62,744 bases of DNA from Acinetobacter bereziniae LMG 1003 = CIP 70.12 (lineage in GTDB: Bacteria > Pseudomonadota > Gammaproteobacteria > Pseudomonadales > Moraxellaceae): the NCBI RefSeq assembly GCF_000368925.1, contig NZ_KB849754.1, positions 91,132 through 153,875 of the forward strand. The letters run 5' to 3'. A program made the translations under genes and the position numbers. Positions 53,571 through 61,393 of this stretch are shown one piece after another (position 1 is the stretch's first letter; every line of letters begins with the position of its first letter). Under the pieces are notes generated by a model, which saw only the letters and a program-made list of their open reading frames with translations, did no database searches and was not told the origin of the DNA.

Positions 53571-53599
53571 CGTATACGATGATTTTAATTGATTAAAAT
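53571..53599. promoter_or_regulatory. Palindromic upstream element, copy 4
   Basis: CGTATACGATG followed by TTTTAATTGATTAAAA. GGTATATAC at 53539-53547 lies 24 bases before it. Confidence 0.8.
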
Positions 53600-53672
53600 A
53601 TTTTAAATATCCTTTACGTGTTTTAGGTCGGTTAATTAATTCCAATAAAGTTATTCATTAGTATTTTTTAAA

Positions 53673-53713
53673 TAAAATGACTCTATCGAAAGCAATTGCT
53701 TAAAACTTGGAGT
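53673..53713 (+). promoter_or_regulatory. Promoter/leader: TAAAAT, hairpin, TTGGAG
   Basis: TAAAAT at 53673-53678, hairpin AAGCAATTGCTT at 53690-53701, TTGGAG ending near 53712, ATG at 53720. Confidence 0.7.
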
Positions 53714-53719
53714 CCTCTA

Positions 53720-54562
53720 ATGCATCAACTAGATAAGCTAAATCATTTAAAAAATATTATTAAGCAAGTACCACATGAACGTTTTGATCTGGACAAATGG
53801 CGCACGGATTCAAAAACCGAAAATGTGACTTTTGCTCAGCTTTTACTTAGTGATGCTGATTGTTGCGTCATGGGTTGGGCGACAGCTGATGCTACTTTTA
53901 GAAGACTTAACTTCATGTTGTTTGACGGCGTTCCCCTTTATGCGCCATTCCGTGCGAATACTGGTGAGCCATTCACTTATGAAGAACTCAAAACAAATGT
54001 TGTTTATCGCGGTTCTGAAGCAGTACGTGAGTTTTTTGGACTCAATTATGAAGATGTCGATCATATTATTTTTGAGAGCAACTACGCTTTTGAAGACCCA
54101 ATCAAAGACGAGATTATTGATCATATCAACCATGTTATTGATCGTGTAAACATCCGTCCACAAGACCTTGACCATTTGTTATCTAGCTCAATTGTTGCAC
54201 TGGATAAAGAAGTCCGTGAGTTCACTTTAAATGATGATGAAGTCCGTGAAATATCTGTTGTGGTTGATTGCTTCAATAAGTTTTTCCCCGATGGTGCTTA
54301 TCTTGAGTTTATTGCTACGGTCAACGTACCAGGTGATTGTGATCCACTGGAATACATCGCCAGCAATTACAACATTAAAGAGCCATTAGCTTTCGTTCCT
54401 AAGCCGAATGAAGCATTAGAAGAATATCTGGAAACATACCCGATCGAATATCTCATGCATAACTGGCAAGAGGATTTCATTTCGCCGTATGACGAAATCA
54501 TTAATCAACGTTTAACGCATATCGCATTGCAAAATTTAAATAACGCAAAAGTAGTTCAATAA
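53720..54562 (+). CDS. Hypothetical protein, paralogue of the 54.9-kb gene
   Basis: 280 residues from ATG 53720; a TTG at 53696 is in frame but lies in the leader hairpin. Residues 1-140 share FDLDxW, GWAT, F-x-x-L-x-F, EEL and AVREFFG with the smaller protein at 54962, in the same order. The C-terminal half is unique. No outside family recognised. Confidence 0.65.
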   Translation: MHQLDKLNHLKNIIKQVPHERFDLDKWRTDSKTENVTFAQLLLSDADCCVMGWATADATFRRLNFMLFDGVPLYAPFRANTGEPFTYEELKTNVVYRGSEAVREFFGLNYEDVDHIIFESNYAFEDPIKDEIIDHINHVIDRVNIRPQDLDHLLSSSIVALDKEVREFTLNDDEVREISVVVDCFNKFFPDGAYLEFIATVNVPGDCDPLEYIASNYNIKEPLAFVPKPNEALEEYLETYPIEYLMHNWQEDFISPYDEIINQRLTHIALQNLNNAKVVQ

Positions 54563-54574
54563 GGAAACCTACCC

Positions 54575-54889
54575 ATGAAAATTGAAAATCCGCAATTCGT
54601 CAGTGCCATCAACGAACTTGGCTTTTACTTGCCACAGCAAGTACAACAGATACCGAACACCACAGAAGCCGGTTTTCGTGTGTATGTGATCGATACAGCA
54701 AAACATACCAACATCGAGGCACTAATTAGTGCTATTGAGAATGTCAGTATCACTTCACAGCCCTTTTATTTTCAAGATGATTACGACATGGGCGTGTTTT
54801 TTGAGGGATTTAGTTTCTTCTTGCCTATGCTCATTACACAAGACAGTGATGCACCTTTACCACTGTTCTTAATTCAACTGGATTTGTAA
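54575..54889 (+). CDS. Hypothetical protein
   Basis: A small protein of 104 residues, hydrophobic and Phe-rich near its C-terminus but without a clear membrane helix. It lies 12 bases after the preceding gene, with AAGGAAA before the ATG. Confidence 0.6.
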   Translation: MKIENPQFVSAINELGFYLPQQVQQIPNTTEAGFRVYVIDTAKHTNIEALISAIENVSITSQPFYFQDDYDMGVFFEGFSFFLPMLITQDSDAPLPLFLIQLDL

Positions 54890-54894
54890 GTCCA

Positions 54895-54926
54895 ACAGCG
54901 GTACGTGCGCCAGTATGTACCGCTAC
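54895..54926 (+). promoter_or_regulatory. Intercistronic hairpin
   Basis: AGCGGTAC / GTACCGCT stem with a 12-base loop between two module genes. It has no long T run, so it may process or stabilise mRNA rather than end it. Confidence 0.5.
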
Positions 54927-54961
54927 CCCTTTTGGCACACCGCCTAAAACTTGGAGCAGAT

Positions 54962-55438
54962 ATGAACAAAGCAACGACCGTTGAGCGTTTAGAAAAGCTG
55001 ATTGAGCTAGTGATCGAGGTCATTCCTGATGAAAGCTTTGATTTCGACATTTGGCGTGATTATGACGCAAGCCATACAGAACAACACACCGATTTCTTTT
55101 CAGGTTTCACCACTGAAGAATTGTTAGATAAAAATATTGTAGGATGCCTGATTGGTTGGGCTACGTCTGTCGAGTATTTCCAAAATCTAGGTTTCAATTT
55201 TCATGGTTCTGTTGGGCCAATCTTCATGTATGAAAAAATACTCAGCAATGAAGAGCTAAAAGATGCGCCTGTTGTCACTGTACCAGTCGTTTACCAGTGG
55301 AAAGCAGTACGTGAGTTTTTTGGCATCACTCAGGAAGATGCTTTGGTGATGTTTAGCTATGACAATTACGACCAGGCCAAAATTGATAAGGACACAATGA
55401 TTCGATTTATTGAACGCATCATCCAAAAATATAAGTAA
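54962..55438 (+). CDS. Hypothetical protein, paralogue of the 53.7-kb gene
   Basis: 158 residues from ATG 54962, behind AAAACTTGGAG; upstream in-frame codons fall in the leader. It shares the FDFDIW...GWAT...GFNF...EEL...AVREFFG framework with the N-terminal half of the 53720 protein, so the pair arose by duplication. Confidence 0.65.
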   Translation: MNKATTVERLEKLIELVIEVIPDESFDFDIWRDYDASHTEQHTDFFSGFTTEELLDKNIVGCLIGWATSVEYFQNLGFNFHGSVGPIFMYEKILSNEELKDAPVVTVPVVYQWKAVREFFGITQEDALVMFSYDNYDQAKIDKDTMIRFIERIIQKYK

Positions 55439-55442
55439 CCAC

Positions 55443-55465
55443 CGAAACGGCGCAATGCCGTTTTG
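55443..55465 (+). terminator. Probable terminator
   Basis: AAACGGC / GCCGTTT hairpin with a short T run, after the paralogue gene. Confidence 0.7.
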
Positions 55466-55478
55466 CTAGGCGTTATAA

Positions 55479-55509
55479 CCGCTTACGATGGATTTTATTT
55501 GATTAAAAT
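55479..55509. promoter_or_regulatory. Palindromic upstream element, copy 5
   Basis: CCGCTTACGATG followed by TTTTATTTGATTAAAA; this copy has one change in the palindrome core. Confidence 0.7.
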
Positions 55510-55530
55510 ATCTCGATATTTTTAAATTTT

Positions 55531-55606
55531 GAGAAAAGTTTTTCCCCTGGTACACCCCTCTATACTTAATCCATAGCAAGCAAGGCACAAAGCCTTAAAT
55601 CTGGAG
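55531..55606 (+). promoter_or_regulatory. Promoter/leader: GAAAAGTTTTT, TATACT, hairpin, CTGGAG
   Basis: GAGAAAAGTTTTT at 55531-55543, TATACT at 55561-55566, hairpin AAGGC-ACAAA-GCCTT at 55582-55596 (longer stem than other copies), CTGGAG at 55601-55606, ATG at 55615. Confidence 0.7.
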
Positions 55607-55614
55607 TAAGTCGA

Positions 55615-56712
55615 ATGAATACAGCGCATAAGTACGATGATCAAGTCATCATCCCCACAATAGCCGGGCAACTGGAGTTGCTGTCTGGTACCGATCTAAA
55701 CAAAGAACTGGCTGAGCATGTTTTTCATGAAGCACCAGACATCGATCTAAGTATCTATGACATTTTTATTGTCTGCTTAAGTGGCGGTAAGGATTCGATT
55801 GCAGCGTATTTACGCTTACTGGATGCTGGAGTAGATAAAAGCAAAATTGAGCTTTGGCACCACAAAATTGATGAAGAAAACCAGCCGTTCATGGATTGGG
55901 TGTTCATGGAAAACTATACCAAAGCATTCGCTCAGGCATTCGACACACCATTGTACTTCAGTTGGCTCGAGGGCGGTTTCCTTGGCGAAATGCTCAAAGA
56001 AAACAGCTACTCAAAACCCCACTTCGTAGAAACACCAGAGGGCTTAATTAAGCTTGAACGCGATAACAACCGCAGTAAACCAGGCACACGCTTGAAGTTC
56101 CCACAACAAGCAGCCAGCCTCATGACGCGCTGGTGTTCTTCAGCGTTAAAGATCGATGTCGGACGCAGAGCATTGAACAACCAAGAACGTTTTGACGGCA
56201 AGAACATTTGTTTTATCACTGGTGAACGCCGTGAAGAGTCACCAAACCGCAGTAAGTACAACCAGCTAGAACCGCACCCATGCGACCGTAGAAGCGGTAA
56301 GAAAGCAAGACGCGTTGACTGGTGGAAGAACGTGCTTCACTTCACTGAAGAGCAAGTATGGGCGTTACTGGAGAAGTACAAGGTTACGCCACCAGTGCCA
56401 TATCGCTTAGGTTGGGGCCGTAGCTCATGCATGACCTGTATCTTCAACAGTCCTAAAATCTGGTCAACCATCAGCACCTACTACCCTGAACGCGCTCAGC
56501 TGATCGCTGGTTATGAACAAAAGTTTGACTGTACGATCAGTCGCTCAAAGATCGATGTCGTCAGTCTGAGCAATCGCATTGAGCCATTCGACATTCAGGA
56601 TATGGAAGCACTGGTACAGTCCAAAATTGAAAGTTATTACCTACCAGTGTTCACGGATAACTGGACGGTTCCACCAGGCGCATTCAACAAGGAGGGTTGT
56701 GGATCGCTGTAA
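55615..56712 (+). CDS. PAPS reductase-like (adenine nucleotide alpha-hydrolase) protein
   Basis: A 365-residue protein with the PP-loop SGGKDS at 56-61, followed by RWCSSALK and a Cys pair in SSCMTC. This is the arrangement of phage and plasmid PAPS-reductase/DndC-like proteins. These bind ATP and an iron-sulfur or zinc site and may adenylate or sulfurate a substrate. It stands alone with no dnd, sulfate-reduction or queuosine genes nearby, so its substrate is unknown. It has the complete module leader. Confidence 0.8.
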   Translation: MNTAHKYDDQVIIPTIAGQLELLSGTDLNKELAEHVFHEAPDIDLSIYDIFIVCLSGGKDSIAAYLRLLDAGVDKSKIELWHHKIDEENQPFMDWVFMENYTKAFAQAFDTPLYFSWLEGGFLGEMLKENSYSKPHFVETPEGLIKLERDNNRSKPGTRLKFPQQAASLMTRWCSSALKIDVGRRALNNQERFDGKNICFITGERREESPNRSKYNQLEPHPCDRRSGKKARRVDWWKNVLHFTEEQVWALLEKYKVTPPVPYRLGWGRSSCMTCIFNSPKIWSTISTYYPERAQLIAGYEQKFDCTISRSKIDVVSLSNRIEPFDIQDMEALVQSKIESYYLPVFTDNWTVPPGAFNKEGCGSL

Positions 56713-56717
56713 ATTAG

Positions 56718-56738
56718 GGTGCCATTTGGCACCTTTTT
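56718..56738 (+). terminator. Rho-independent terminator
   Basis: GGTGCC / GGCACC hairpin with an ATTT loop and five Ts. Confidence 0.88.
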
Positions 56739-56748
56739 AGGATGAAAA

Positions 56749-56780
56749 CCGCAAGCGATGTTTTTTAATTGATTAAAAAT
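56749..56780. promoter_or_regulatory. Palindromic upstream element, copy 6
   Basis: CCGCAAGCGATG followed by TTTTTTAATTGATTAAAAA. Confidence 0.8.
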
Positions 56781-56860
56781 GGTTTGGAATAATTTTGTTT
56801 TTGAATAAGTTTTTGACACCACCTGTCAGCATAAAATGATTTTAAACCAATCAATATGAG

Positions 56861-57208
56861 ATGATGTTTATGACAACTTTAAACGAAACAATGCAAAAGT
56901 TCTGTAAAGCTAAGGCAATGATGACCTATTTAATGTCTGATGATCCTATCATTGATGAATCTGTCAGCCGTTACGAAAATTGGGCATTGGCTTATGACCT
57001 TTTGGTGAGTATTGGACATCTGGATCTAGAACAAGTTGAGCAGATCTGGAATGAAAAAACCCATACCAATTTTACGCTTTGGGGTGTAGTTGGTGAATGC
57101 TCAATAGAAGAAATTGTATCGTATGTGACAGAAGAATATGACGCTCAAGCTGTCACACTGGCGCAGATTAATGAATTACAAGACGGTAAAACACTGGCAG
57201 AAATCTAA
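56861..57208 (+). CDS. Hypothetical protein (module gene)
   Basis: A small acidic helical protein of 112-115 residues, no family recognised. Met codons at 56861, 56864 and 56870 compete; TGAG lies 9 bases before the last. The leader has the palindromic element and a TAAAAT box but no clear hairpin. Confidence 0.6.
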   Translation: MMFMTTLNETMQKFCKAKAMMTYLMSDDPIIDESVSRYENWALAYDLLVSIGHLDLEQVEQIWNEKTHTNFTLWGVVGECSIEEIVSYVTEEYDAQAVTLAQINELQDGKTLAEI

Positions 57209-57219
57209 AATCAACCTAA

Positions 57220-57259
57220 GGAATGAGTTATTAATTAAGTATTAATAGCTCATTTTTTA
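57220..57259. terminator. Bidirectional terminator
   Basis: AATGAGTTATTAAT / ATTAATAGCTCATT hairpin with six Ts, between convergent genes. Confidence 0.75.
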
Positions 57260-57277
57260 TTGTCTGAAACTATACAA

Positions 57278-57775
57278 CTACCACCTTGAATCATTTTCAC
57301 AGGCATCGCCATCGCCGTCACCATCCATCATGGTATCTGGGCAGTTTTTCACAAACCAATCAGCTTCTTCTTTAGATCGCATTTGAGAGCAATGCTTACG
57401 ACCATCGCATTTATAGGCTACTGGCTTTTGATATATAGCATTTGTAGTTTGATTATCTTTATATAGATATTTCTTTAATTGAATGCTACCTAGATATGCC
57501 ACCCCAATAGCTATGCTAATAAAAATTATCCATAGATATATTGGCAATGGTTTTTGCTTGTCTTGCGTTTGTTCATGGTCGGAATAGTAAACATGGATTG
57601 CCCTATTTTTATTTTCTTTTTTAACTACCTCGAAATAAACCTCTCGACCTGGTATTGGCTGTTCACCTTTCTGAAAATCCTTAATATGGAAAAATACATC
57701 ACCAAAATTACTCGTGGATATAAAACCAAAACCACGCTCAATATTATAATTTTTAATTGTTCCTGTTAGTACCAC
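57278..57775 (-). CDS. Cold-shock domain / membrane / excalibur protein
   Basis: A three-part protein of 165 residues. Residues 1-65 form a cold-shock domain (GFGFIS and DVFFHI RNP motifs). A membrane helix spans about 80-97. The C-terminal excalibur domain (CDGRKHCSQM, then DGDGDGDACE) is a small calcium-binding unit outside the membrane. GTG start at 57775. It would link nucleic-acid binding in the cytoplasm to calcium sensing in the periplasm, though the role is unproven. It is the only minus-strand gene in the last 12 kb. Confidence 0.8.
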   Translation of the reverse strand: MVLTGTIKNYNIERGFGFISTSNFGDVFFHIKDFQKGEQPIPGREVYFEVVKKENKNRAIHVYYSDHEQTQDKQKPLPIYLWIIFISIAIGVAYLGSIQLKKYLYKDNQTTNAIYQKPVAYKCDGRKHCSQMRSKEEADWFVKNCPDTMMDGDGDGDACENDSRW

Positions 57776-57879
57776 CTAAAACCTCAAATATATATTAAAA
57801 GCTATATTAATTATAATTATTAAACCTGAATAAATACTATCTTTTTTTTAAAAAAAAGTTTTAAGGTTTATGGATTTAT

Positions 57880-57918
57880 TATAATTAAAACATCAAAAGC
57901 AATTGCTTAAAACTTGGA
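57880..57918 (+). promoter_or_regulatory. Promoter/leader: TATAAT, hairpin, TTGGAG
   Basis: AAAAAAAGTTTT at about 57850, TATAAT at 57880-57885, AAGCAATTGCTT at 57897-57908, TTGGAG near 57913-57918, ATG at 57928. No palindromic element is present here. Confidence 0.75.
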
Positions 57919-57927
57919 GTAGCTATT

Positions 57928-58362
57928 ATGAATAATTTTTTCGCTGGTGCTGAAGTCATCACTGTTTTTTCTTTACAAGACGCTTTAGAAGAGGGCGTGA
58001 TTCTTTGCCTTAGCGATAAAGAAGAACATGCCAAAGATTGCAAACAGTTCTATAAGTTCCCTGTTTATATTACAAGCAACTTGTATAACAAGCACCTGAC
58101 AGCTGCAAAAGCAATTTTTCCGAATGGTACGGAAGCTGATGCTGAAAAAATCAATGATTTAATGGGATATACCATCTTTGATATGTTGAACATGAGCGTT
58201 CGTGGTTCAGTTGCACTTAATGACCAAAGCGTTAAGTTTAAATATGCTCTACAAGATACACCGCATACCTTTTCTGACACCTTAATCACCAATATTGCTA
58301 CGGTTGGGCCTGGCGTGAATGGTGAGCCTATCATTACTTTTATGATGCCTGAAGACCAATAA
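57928..58362 (+). CDS. Hypothetical protein (module gene)
   Basis: A 144-residue soluble protein, no family recognised. It is preceded by the hairpin/TTGGAG leader and followed by a strong terminator, so it is a single-gene unit. Confidence 0.6.
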   Translation: MNNFFAGAEVITVFSLQDALEEGVILCLSDKEEHAKDCKQFYKFPVYITSNLYNKHLTAAKAIFPNGTEADAEKINDLMGYTIFDMLNMSVRGSVALNDQSVKFKYALQDTPHTFSDTLITNIATVGPGVNGEPIITFMMPEDQ

Positions 58363-58370
58363 ACACAACA

Positions 58371-58404
58371 CCTAGCATTGACCAACCAATGCTAGGTTTT
58401 TTGA
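58371..58404 (+). terminator. Rho-independent terminator
   Basis: CCTAGCATTG / CAATGCTAGG hairpin and six Ts. Confidence 0.92.
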
Positions 58405-58434
58405 GATCCGAACGTTCATTGAGAGGTATTAAAA

Positions 58435-58923
58435 ATGCAAATGGCTACTATGAAAATTGACAACCTTGACCTATTCGGCTTTGCAAATATGCAAGCAATA
58501 GAACAACAAAGAGAAAAAAACGAATTAAAACGTATAGAAACGATGAAGCTTGTCCGTTGTGACTGGTTTATCGCCGTGACATCTACTGGAGAGCTGTTTA
58601 AGTACAGTGAAAAAGTACCAGCTAAATATAAGGCGTTTAAAGGCATTAAATTATTCAAGTGCTGGAATGAAGCTACCGCGGATCTCGTGTTAAATGCCGT
58701 AAAAGGCGCAATCAAGGGTGATCATTACGAAATACCAGACGTTAAAAAAAGCAAAAAGTTTGCTGTTAATAGCTGGGTAAGAAACATTGATCTAAAGTTT
58801 CTACATTTGCCAGTCGGTCAACTCACCAACCTGTACAGGGAACATCAAGAGCGTTTAAGACTGAAGCGTGAAAAAGCCAGACTTAAAGAAAATGAAAACA
58901 CGTATGACGTAGAACCGCACTAA
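58435..58923 (+). CDS. Hypothetical protein
   Basis: A 162-residue basic protein with a charged helical C-terminus (EHQERLRLKREKARLKE). No family recognised. GAGAGG lies upstream of ATG 58435; a second Met two codons later is possible. It lacks the module leader. Confidence 0.6.
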   Translation: MQMATMKIDNLDLFGFANMQAIEQQREKNELKRIETMKLVRCDWFIAVTSTGELFKYSEKVPAKYKAFKGIKLFKCWNEATADLVLNAVKGAIKGDHYEIPDVKKSKKFAVNSWVRNIDLKFLHLPVGQLTNLYREHQERLRLKREKARLKENENTYDVEPH

Positions 58924-58934
58924 TCACACCCACC

Positions 58935-58963
58935 AGGAATAAGCACCCATAGCTTATTCCTTT
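58935..58963 (+). terminator. Probable terminator
   Basis: AGGAATAAGC / GCTTATTCCT hairpin with a short T run. Confidence 0.7.
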
Positions 58964-58976
58964 CATAAGATGATGG

Positions 58977-59006
58977 CCGTAAACGGTGTTTTTAATTGAT
59001 TAAAAA
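58977..59006. promoter_or_regulatory. Palindromic upstream element, copy 7
   Basis: CCGTAAACGGTG followed by TTTTTAATTGATTAAAAA. Confidence 0.8.
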
Positions 59007-59075
59007 TAACTTGAAATCATGAGCCTATCAGCCGAAATACTTTTACTAAAAAGTTATACAGGCCACATGCACCGA

Positions 59076-59115
59076 TATAATGAATACATCAAAGCTCATT
59101 GCTTAAAACTTGGAG
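59076..59115 (+). promoter_or_regulatory. Promoter/leader: TATAAT, hairpin, TTGGAG
   Basis: TATAAT at 59076-59081, hairpin AAGC-TCATT-GCTT at 59092-59104, TTGGAG at 59110-59115, ATG at 59124. Confidence 0.75.
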
Positions 59116-59123
59116 ATACGACA

Positions 59124-59654
59124 ATGCAACTACAAAAATTTAATACTGGTACTGCTAATGTGCGCCACTTGCTACAAAGCTTCACCCAAGCGTATGACGG
59201 TTTACCAAGTTGCGTCATCAATGTGATTGGCTTAGCAACCAAAGCAGATCCGCAGTTTATTTTTAACATTGAACTGGATGTCGTTTTATTTCACCAACAT
59301 AAGTCACAAGCCTACTGCATTGAAGTCAATGCACCGTTACAGGTTCAAGCCATCGCAGACGCTCACGAATCATTTAGATTCAGTCCTGATGATTCTCATG
59401 CATTGATTGAGGGCGAAGTCATGGATGTGGCGATAAATTTACAACACCAAGCCATTAATGACATGATTCAATATGATTTGCTGTCAGATGCAGAACTGGA
59501 AAAGTTCAATACATGGAATAAAGGTTTCGCCAGTGCATTACTGACTGAATGTTTTGAAGATGTCGCAGATTTTAATGCGCTGCATAGCTCACATTTTATG
59601 GCGAACACTGTTTATTTAAGACTGATTGAGTACTTTAAAAACAACCTGTCATAA
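59124..59654 (+). CDS. Hypothetical protein (module gene)
   Basis: 176 residues from ATG 59124; the longer frame to 59019 would translate the promoter and hairpin. Soluble, no family recognised. Flanked by a complete leader and a terminator. Confidence 0.62.
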   Translation: MQLQKFNTGTANVRHLLQSFTQAYDGLPSCVINVIGLATKADPQFIFNIELDVVLFHQHKSQAYCIEVNAPLQVQAIADAHESFRFSPDDSHALIEGEVMDVAINLQHQAINDMIQYDLLSDAELEKFNTWNKGFASALLTECFEDVADFNALHSSHFMANTVYLRLIEYFKNNLS

Positions 59655-59671
59655 GAAACCATTAAACAAAT

Positions 59672-59707
59672 AGAGGGAGATCCAATAAAGGTCTACCCTC
59701 TTTTTTT
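59672..59707 (+). terminator. Rho-independent terminator
   Basis: AGAGGG-GA / TC-CCCTCT hairpin with seven Ts. Confidence 0.8.
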
Positions 59708-59724
59708 ATGCCATTAGATTTAAT

Positions 59725-59757
59725 GACGTATACGATGTTTTTTAATTGATTAAAAAA
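59725..59757. promoter_or_regulatory. Palindromic upstream element, copy 8
   Basis: CGTATACGATG followed by TTTTTTAATTGATTAAAAAA, directly after a terminator. Confidence 0.8.
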
Positions 59758-59793
59758 ATATTGAAATTTTTCATTGCCAGTTCCATAAGTAAT

Positions 59794-59866
59794 TTGAGAA
59801 AAGTTTTTAAGGGATATTTCACAGATATAATTAATTCATACCTAAGCAATTGCTTAAAACTTGGAG
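59794..59866 (+). promoter_or_regulatory. Promoter/leader: GAGAAAAGTTTTT, TATAAT, hairpin, TTGGAG
   Basis: The complete form: GAGAAAAGTTTTT near 59796, TATAAT at 59826-59831, AAGCAATTGCTT at 59844-59855, TTGGAG at 59861-59866, ATG at 59875. Confidence 0.8.
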
Positions 59867-59874
59867 TTGAAGAT

Positions 59875-60516
59875 ATGAAAAGCGTACTTGATTTTTTTAC
59901 AAACCGTTCTAAAACATTAAACATTATTGTGAATCCTGAATTAAATACAGGTCATTCCCTTGCTGATTTTTCGTATAACGAAGAATTGCATCAAGACCTT
60001 AATGTATTAACGGTTATTCCGCGTGATCATTACGGAAACTTTCTATCTTTAACCCTTGATGATTGGGGCGTGATTACTTCAAAAGTTCAATTCCCTGAAC
60101 ATCTTGATTTTAATCAATTACTCAGCATTTTTTGGGAAACACAACCCATTTTAGTTGTTACTGACATCGCACGTTCAGAAGTGCATGACAGCGACTTTTT
60201 TCAACAAAGCTTGGTCAAACAAGTCAATCTTGCATATAGCCGAGATATTGCCAGTGAATATGCACCAGAAGATGTTCACTACATCTCTCAATCTTTTGAT
60301 TTAGATAAGCTGATGCGTTGCGGTGTATATCTGCAAGGTCATTGCTATTCAGCTCATGATTTCGTCATTAACAACCATAACCTATTTGAAAAAGACAGCT
60401 TGATTGTGCCTGTTTTTAACATCCACTCGACACAAAAAGAACTGCAACAATTTTTTGTGTTTGATCTGCAAGGCAGGTTTTTGGATTGCGTTGTTGGCAC
60501 TGAAGTTTTGTACTAA
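59875..60516 (+). CDS. Hypothetical protein (module gene)
   Basis: A soluble protein of 213 residues from ATG 59875; the frame is open to 59746 across the leader. No family recognised. The gene downstream starts 12 bases after its stop. Confidence 0.62.
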   Translation: MKSVLDFFTNRSKTLNIIVNPELNTGHSLADFSYNEELHQDLNVLTVIPRDHYGNFLSLTLDDWGVITSKVQFPEHLDFNQLLSIFWETQPILVVTDIARSEVHDSDFFQQSLVKQVNLAYSRDIASEYAPEDVHYISQSFDLDKLMRCGVYLQGHCYSAHDFVINNHNLFEKDSLIVPVFNIHSTQKELQQFFVFDLQGRFLDCVVGTEVLY

Positions 60517-60528
60517 GGAATATTGATC

Positions 60529-61362
60529 ATGTCTAAAAAATACTTATTGATTAAATTGAGCTACGAAGCACCAAACAACACCAGTGCTGATGCTGTTTTG
60601 CACAATGTCTATATTGATATTAATCACCCTGAAAATCTGGCGATGTTTAGCGAGTCTTGCAAGAATCGCCATGAAATTAATGAAAACCTACCCATTTGCC
60701 AGTTAATCACTTCATGGGTTCGATTACTAGGGATCTTCACCATTCTGGACAATTCAGATCAGGACAAAGAAACCCCTGTTCTCATTCAACTTGCTGACGG
60801 CGGTACTTTATCTATCGATGGTTGGGAAATTCTCGACCAAGAAACCAAAGATAGACGCTTGGCGTTAATGGACATTGAGCCAGATGAAGAACAAGACGAA
60901 GACGACCCTATTTTGTTCGCTCATGAGTATTCAGACTCAATCACTCTCACCAAAGTCGAAAAGCCAGTAGCAGAAAGTGTATATGTCGCTATGCGTAACT
61001 CTTACAGCAACAACTTTGATTTAGTTCTTGAATGTATCTTGAATCCTGAAAAACATTACAGCCTATATCAAGGCTCATATGATGGCACTCATGTTCAAGT
61101 GATCCTGAATGACTTGGCACTCCTACCATCATGTAAGACACATAAATCAGAAATTGGCGACTATGTAACATGCAATGTACTGGAGCTGTTCAAAGGCTCA
61201 ATAGATGCGTATGGCGCAGAAAGTGAATTTATTGATTCATTCGTGCAACTCGACATTACACCGTACTTAGATAGCACACTGAAAATGGACTACATCGAAT
61301 TGCAGTTTAGCTACCAGAGCAACGATCTCATTGCATTTTTTGGGAATGATCCATGTTCTTAA
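60529..61362 (+). CDS. Hypothetical protein
   Basis: 277 residues from ATG 60529, with AAGGAA upstream. Acidic, with an Asp/Glu-rich stretch near residues 112-124. No family recognised. Probably co-transcribed with the gene before it. Confidence 0.6.
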   Translation: MSKKYLLIKLSYEAPNNTSADAVLHNVYIDINHPENLAMFSESCKNRHEINENLPICQLITSWVRLLGIFTILDNSDQDKETPVLIQLADGGTLSIDGWEILDQETKDRRLALMDIEPDEEQDEDDPILFAHEYSDSITLTKVEKPVAESVYVAMRNSYSNNFDLVLECILNPEKHYSLYQGSYDGTHVQVILNDLALLPSCKTHKSEIGDYVTCNVLELFKGSIDAYGAESEFIDSFVQLDITPYLDSTLKMDYIELQFSYQSNDLIAFFGNDPCS

Positions 61363-61370
61363 CATGGATC
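61348..61370 (+). promoter_or_regulatory. Hairpin across the stop codon
   Basis: GATCCATG / CATGGATC stem with a 7-base loop containing the TAA stop of the preceding gene. No T run follows and the next gene starts 24 bases later, so it may tune coupling or mRNA decay. Confidence 0.55.
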
Positions 61371-61393
61371 TCTATGGAATAGGAGAAAATACA

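Noticed and set aside
55615..56712. DNA phosphorothioation (Dnd) system
   Set aside because: Only one PP-loop protein is present; DndA, B, D and E are absent.
45682..59875. Regularly recurring short repeats as a CRISPR array
   Set aside because: The copies are 0.8 to 5 kb apart, each in a promoter region with a gene between them; there are no spacers of constant length.
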